DNA from: JAIYCX01 sp964353175
GTDB lineage: Bacteria > Bdellovibrionota_C > UBA2361 > SZUA-149 > DAOLCO01
DNA: 64,000 nt
Reading direction: 5' to 3'
Assembly: GCA_964353175.1 (NCBI GenBank)
Contig: CAYGUX010000003.1
Location: 174,040-238,039, forward strand
The position numbers and the translations under genes are program-made. The notes under the pieces are model-generated. The model ran no database searches. It saw only the letters and a program-made list of their open reading frames with translations, and was not told the DNA's origin. Below, piece by piece: positions 61,040 to 64,000 of the stretch (its first letter is position 1; every line of letters starts with the position of its first letter).

Positions 61040-62683
61040 ATGAAAATCCAATCAAAATTAGATGAAATAGGATATAATTTAAGTTTCTGCCTAGCCCACA
61101 TTAGAGACATACAAAACCACTATCCAAGCGACATCCAAGAAATCTTAGACTTCATACCGATCATTAGTAAATTAAATCTAAAGATGGAAGGAAATGAAGA
61201 CCTCAACAGCATCAATACTAAGAAACTAAATACCCTTGATGACGCGATCAAAATTTTAACTCTGAGTCTATATAAAACTTATCCTATTCGACGACAAGAC
61301 CTCCCATTTAACAACTTATTAAAGCCATCTGAACAAGTTAAATCTGAACTTAAAATCATAAGAACCCTTAATAAAAAAATCGCCTTTGCAGAAACCATTT
61401 TAGGTAAAACATCGCTAAAATCCTCACCTCTCTTAGTGAATATAGACCCAACTTCTAATTGTAACTACCGTTGCAGAATATGCACTCATGGCAATAAGAT
61501 GAGCTACCTAGCTAAGATCAAAAATTTCCCAATCTCTACAATCAAAAAGTTGGTCGGTACATTAAAACGAATTGATGCCCTATATGTTTTTGGACTAGGT
61601 GAACCGACAATGGCTCCAGCCCTATCAAAACTAAGTGAAACTATTGTAGAACATGGAGTCAATGCCCAGATACTTACCAACGGATCCACAATGGGTAAGA
61701 TAGAAATCCCATTAAGTGTTTATTCTCAAATCGGCATTAGCTTTGATGCTGATAATGCCAAAACATTCGAAGCGATACGAGTCAATTCAGATTTCGACAA
61801 AATCATCTCAAGAATTAAAGAATTTAAAGAAGAATTTCCAAATGCTAATCTCTATTTTAACTGCACCATTAATCGATTAAACCTAAATCAGATCAACGGC
61901 ATAATTAAAATAGCTTCGGATTTAGGAATTGGAGCAATCAATCTGAATAAAATGATAGAATACCATGCGCCTCAAAAGGGAATGGAGCTCAGTAAGGAGG
62001 ATACTCCGGAAATGGAGAAAATTTTTTCAGATGCTATAAGCTATAGCACAAGCCTTGGGGTAGCGCTTAGAATAAGTATTTCTTCTGATTTATTAATTGA
62101 CACCAACATACGAATATCGGAACAGGAAATATATCAAAATCTAAAGAAAGACATGCCTTCAGAAGATAGTATTAGATCCATTCCCCTAGAGGAAGCCATA
62201 GAAAATTGCAGACTTGCCATACTTAGTATCTCCCGCCTTTATTCTGATGCTAAAACGATAAAAATCTCAGAAACACCGGAACACGATTTTAAAGCATCCA
62301 TTGCAGAAATGACCACCCAGCTTGAAACGCTAGAAGAAGAGATTAACGCTAAAGTTGGGGAAGATTTAGAACTCCCGTATTGTACCTCTCCTTGGCTAAG
62401 AACACTGATCACCTCAAACTCAAGCCTCAGGCCTTGCTGTGTCCTTCCAAAAACAATGGGAAGCATAGAGTTTAATAATGGAGTAGAAAATGTTTGGAAT
62501 GGAGAAAAGTATATAGAACTACGGAATGGATTAAAAAACCCAAAAAGTACTCAGACCCAAGCACCAACATTCCCATCATCTTGCAAAAATTGTAAATTTA
62601 TTGAAAGAAGACTTTACGAATCAGAAATCATAGACTACGGCAAAAGCCTAGGCATAAATGTAAAACCCTGTTCGAATTCTTAA
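61040..62683 (+). CDS. Radical SAM/SPASM protein of unknown substrate
   Basis: This 547-residue protein has a helical N-terminal region (1-125), then a radical SAM core with the cluster motif at Cys141, Cys145 and Cys148 in PTSNCNYRCRICTHG and the SAM-binding LYVFGLGEPTMAP. A long helical insertion (about 330-435) precedes a C-terminal SPASM-type cluster region: YCTSPWLRTLITSNSSLRPCC, WNGEKYIELRNGL, and CKNCKF. SPASM enzymes modify peptides, proteins or sugars. No short precursor peptide is obvious next door. It stands alone with no close neighbours on this strand. Confidence 0.88.
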   Translation: MKIQSKLDEIGYNLSFCLAHIRDIQNHYPSDIQEILDFIPIISKLNLKMEGNEDLNSINTKKLNTLDDAIKILTLSLYKTYPIRRQDLPFNNLLKPSEQVKSELKIIRTLNKKIAFAETILGKTSLKSSPLLVNIDPTSNCNYRCRICTHGNKMSYLAKIKNFPISTIKKLVGTLKRIDALYVFGLGEPTMAPALSKLSETIVEHGVNAQILTNGSTMGKIEIPLSVYSQIGISFDADNAKTFEAIRVNSDFDKIISRIKEFKEEFPNANLYFNCTINRLNLNQINGIIKIASDLGIGAINLNKMIEYHAPQKGMELSKEDTPEMEKIFSDAISYSTSLGVALRISISSDLLIDTNIRISEQEIYQNLKKDMPSEDSIRSIPLEEAIENCRLAILSISRLYSDAKTIKISETPEHDFKASIAEMTTQLETLEEEINAKVGEDLELPYCTSPWLRTLITSNSSLRPCCVLPKTMGSIEFNNGVENVWNGEKYIELRNGLKNPKSTQTQAPTFPSSCKNCKFIERRLYESEIIDYGKSLGINVKPCSNS

Positions 62684-62841
62684 ATAAGGTACTTCCTGCT
62701 TTAACCCCGTCGTTGCAATCCCCCTCTCAATCTAACTCCCCACCAAACAATCTCTCCCCAAAAACCAACCATCCCCCAATTTTGATAAGTAATACTAAGG
62801 AGAACCTCTGGATTAAAGATTCAGAATCTCTGACTCAATTT

Positions 62842-62879
62842 GCACGTAGCCCTAAAGATCCGGATCTTTAATCACGTGC
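62842..62879. repeat. 18-bp perfect palindrome nested in a longer inverted repeat
   Basis: TAAAGATCCGGATCTTTA (62853-62870) is a perfect palindrome. It is flanked by GCACGT (62842-62847) and ACGTGC (62874-62879), which also pair. It could be a dimeric protein-binding site or a hairpin. Confidence 0.7.
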
Positions 62880-63007
62880 TTTTACGACTACACTAGTCTT
62901 ATTCTGTAGTGGCAGTATGAATCTTGCAGTATGAAAGGTCACCAGCCTTACGTTATTACAGATGCTGGGAGGGATCTTATCGCTCTCAAGTGAAGAATAC
63001 ATCAAGA

Positions 63008-63065
63008 GACCCCAAAAGTGCTTCTACCAATTTCCAATTGGTTTTTTGGGGTCCTTCCTTTTTTA
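63008..63065 (+). terminator. Strong intrinsic terminator without a nearby gene
   Basis: GACCCCAAAA (63008-63017) pairs with TTTTGGGGTC (63044-63053), enclosing CCAAT/ATTGG which can pair further, and is followed by CTTCCTTTTTT. The stem and U-rich tract are on the plus strand. No coding gene ends just before it. Confidence 0.8.
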
Positions 63066-63163
63066 AATTGGCTAACTTAACTATAGTAATACTAAGAGAT
63101 TATTATTACTTTTGAGATAAGTAATAATACAGTCTCTCTTTGAGAGTAGTAGTACTCCAACAT

Positions 63164-63210
63164 AAAAAACGCCCGACCAAGACTTACTTAAAGTAAAACC
63201 TTTGGTCGGG
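63164..63210 (-). terminator. Intrinsic terminator of the acyl carrier protein gene
   Basis: On the minus strand CCCGACCAA (63210-63202) pairs with TTGGTCGGG (63180-63172), followed by CGTTTTTTA (63171-63163). It lies 9 bases past the stop at 63219. Confidence 0.9.
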
Positions 63211-63218
63211 TAGCTAGA

Positions 63219-63560
63219 CTAGAGCCAGTCAGGGTAATCTTCACCAAAAACACTGCCAGGCGCTTCAGAAGTTGACTCCGATTCTGCTGAAGTTGTCTCC
63301 AATCCTAACTTCTCGAATACAACGTTCAGAAAATCTCCAACGGAGTACCCTGGCTTGGAAAATTCTGGCAGAAGGTGAATTGCCTGCAAACTAATAGGAT
63401 AAACATCTCCCACCCTATGATACAGATCCAACATGTCTATTGATTCCGCTCCCAAATCATCGATGAAAATGCTTTTTCCCGTGACTTCCTCCAAATCTAC
63501 CTCAAGAACCTCAACTATCAATCCAAAAATCTCTAAAGTAACTTGTTCACGACTCACCAT
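63219..63560 (-). CDS. Acyl carrier protein-like protein
   Basis: This 113-residue protein has the four-helix carrier fold in its first 80 residues. Ser40 in DDLGAESIDML is the phosphopantetheine attachment site; the usual DSL is ESI. It is less acidic-helix-like than FabF-partner ACP. The extra 33 residues at the end are low-complexity (Glu/Ser/Thr) and end in DYPDWL. AAGGA precedes the ATG. A specialised carrier, not the housekeeping ACP, is likely. No synthase is adjacent, but the window ends 440 bases further on. Confidence 0.85.
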   Translation of the reverse strand: MVSREQVTLEIFGLIVEVLEVDLEEVTGKSIFIDDLGAESIDMLDLYHRVGDVYPISLQAIHLLPEFSKPGYSVGDFLNVVFEKLGLETTSAESESTSEAPGSVFGEDYPDWL

Positions 63561-64000
63561 GACACTGATCCTTTTATCAATTAGGGAAAGTTACAAACCA
63601 ATTTAAACCTGACGAATAAGTAAGCACCATCGCCGACGTTCTACTAAATAAGGCCACGGCCTTACTTCAAAGACAGCCATCAATGTTCTATCTATGCAAT
63701 ACTGAATATTTAAATATAAAGATCTAAGGTCAATAATAATATAGATGATCAGTTTTAAGCAGTCAAATTGACACAAAATCCAACCTAATCCCACTCTGTT
63801 ATGTGTGTAGTCAAGCCTAAGAACAAATACCCAAAAAAACGAACCATCCTCTAATTTTCTACGATAAAGAAGAAACCCCCTAAATTTCAATATCAAGAGA
63901 GGCCACACATGGGCTATCACCCAAGAATAGAATCTAAAGATCACACATCTTTTACCACCTCAAGATGCAGGAACTCAGAACTCTGGTTTATCAACAATAA
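63561..64000. other. Right-edge stretch with no recognised gene
   Basis: These 440 bases have no convincing coding frame on either strand. The only open frame of size (63603-63944, minus) translates to an unlikely, Trp/Arg/Ile-rich sequence. No hairpin, tRNA or repeat was recognised. It may be the promoter side of the acyl carrier gene. Confidence 0.5.

Larger units (their letters stand above)
62684..63218. ncRNA. Non-coding region with an orphan terminator; possible small RNA on the plus strand
   Basis: There is no convincing gene in these 535 bases. The region contains the palindrome at 62842-62879, a strong plus-strand terminator ending near 63065, and the terminator of the acyl carrier gene. 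Since the nearest plus-strand gene stops at 62683, some 325 bases before the terminator, transcription of a small RNA between about 62880 and 63065 is possible. It does not match 6S, tmRNA, SRP RNA or RNase P landmarks that I know. Confidence 0.3.

Noticed and set aside
62924..63115. 63-codon plus-strand frame
   Set aside because: It lies across the strong terminator at 63008-63065 and its translation is not protein-like.
63603..63944. 113-codon minus-strand frame
   Set aside because: The composition is extreme (many Trp, Ile, Tyr, Arg), there is no ribosome site and no resemblance to a family.
1..64000. CRISPR arrays, prophage or insertion sequences
   Set aside because: No regularly spaced repeats, transposase, integrase or phage structural genes were seen.

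Overview
The window is an AT-rich, gene-dense bacterial chromosome segment. It has about 53 protein genes, one tRNA and very little obviously mobile DNA. The cell is Gram-negative: there is a TonB-dependent receptor, an OmpA-type lipoprotein, apolipoprotein N-acyltransferase (lnt), several lipobox proteins and a periplasmic peroxidase. It makes menaquinone (menD, menE), uses the non-mevalonate isoprenoid route (dxs) and type II fatty acid synthesis (fabH, fabF), and has a propionate/methylmalonyl-CoA module. I cannot place it in a phylum from sequence alone. Three traits recall the PVC group (Chlamydiae, Verrucomicrobia): manganese/iron ABC permeases fused to DtxR-like domains, MurA with Asp instead of Cys in the active-site loop, and an ArgD with a DAIQCG motif. 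Mixed ATG/GTG/TTG starts and weak or missing Shine-Dalgarno sites are frequent.

Layout. 1-4130: divergent menD and menE, a CrcB fluoride channel, an Asn/Tyr/Pro-rich lipoprotein and a small acidic protein. 4202-6471: a TonB receptor whose start region is tandemly duplicated. 6668-8322: yebC and a glycosyltransferase. 8347-15138 (minus): a manganese-type ABC operon (outer-membrane protein, binding protein, ATPase, two permease-DtxR fusions) ending with prfC. It is divergent from a stand-alone mntR across a palindromic operator. 15888-18361: a peroxidase and unknown proteins. 18548-24810 (minus): prfA-prmC-murA-hda-fabF-fabH, joining translation termination, peptidoglycan, replication control and fatty acid synthesis. 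25108-33741: a pseudo-receiver protein, a glycosyltransferase, cbpA-like dnaJ, clpB, a receiver protein, a glycine-zipper lipoprotein and a reductase.

34388-39574: RNase E/G with a disordered tail, another receiver protein, queG and dksA. 39745-43446: methylmalonyl-CoA mutase catalytic chain, divergent from a carboxyltransferase, a tiny 30-40 residue subunit and a biotin carrier. This is a split propionate module with the B12-binding and biotin carboxylase parts elsewhere. 43456-51305: RNase HI, a membrane protein, dxs, argD, an OmpA lipoprotein and thrC. 51480-55803: a lytic transglycosylase-like protein, a GC-rich inverted repeat, lnt, tRNA-Leu(CAA), mazG and a hexapeptide acyltransferase. 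55967-60461: a large GT-C-like membrane protein coupled to a PHP-like protein, then a DEAD-box helicase. 60540-64000: a frameshifted small gene, a radical SAM/SPASM protein, a long non-coding stretch with an orphan terminator, and an acyl carrier protein.

The most distinctive system is the metal-uptake locus, with two permeases each carrying a DtxR-like domain, a dedicated beta-barrel candidate and a separate MntR. I saw no CRISPR array, prophage, transposase or complete insertion sequence.
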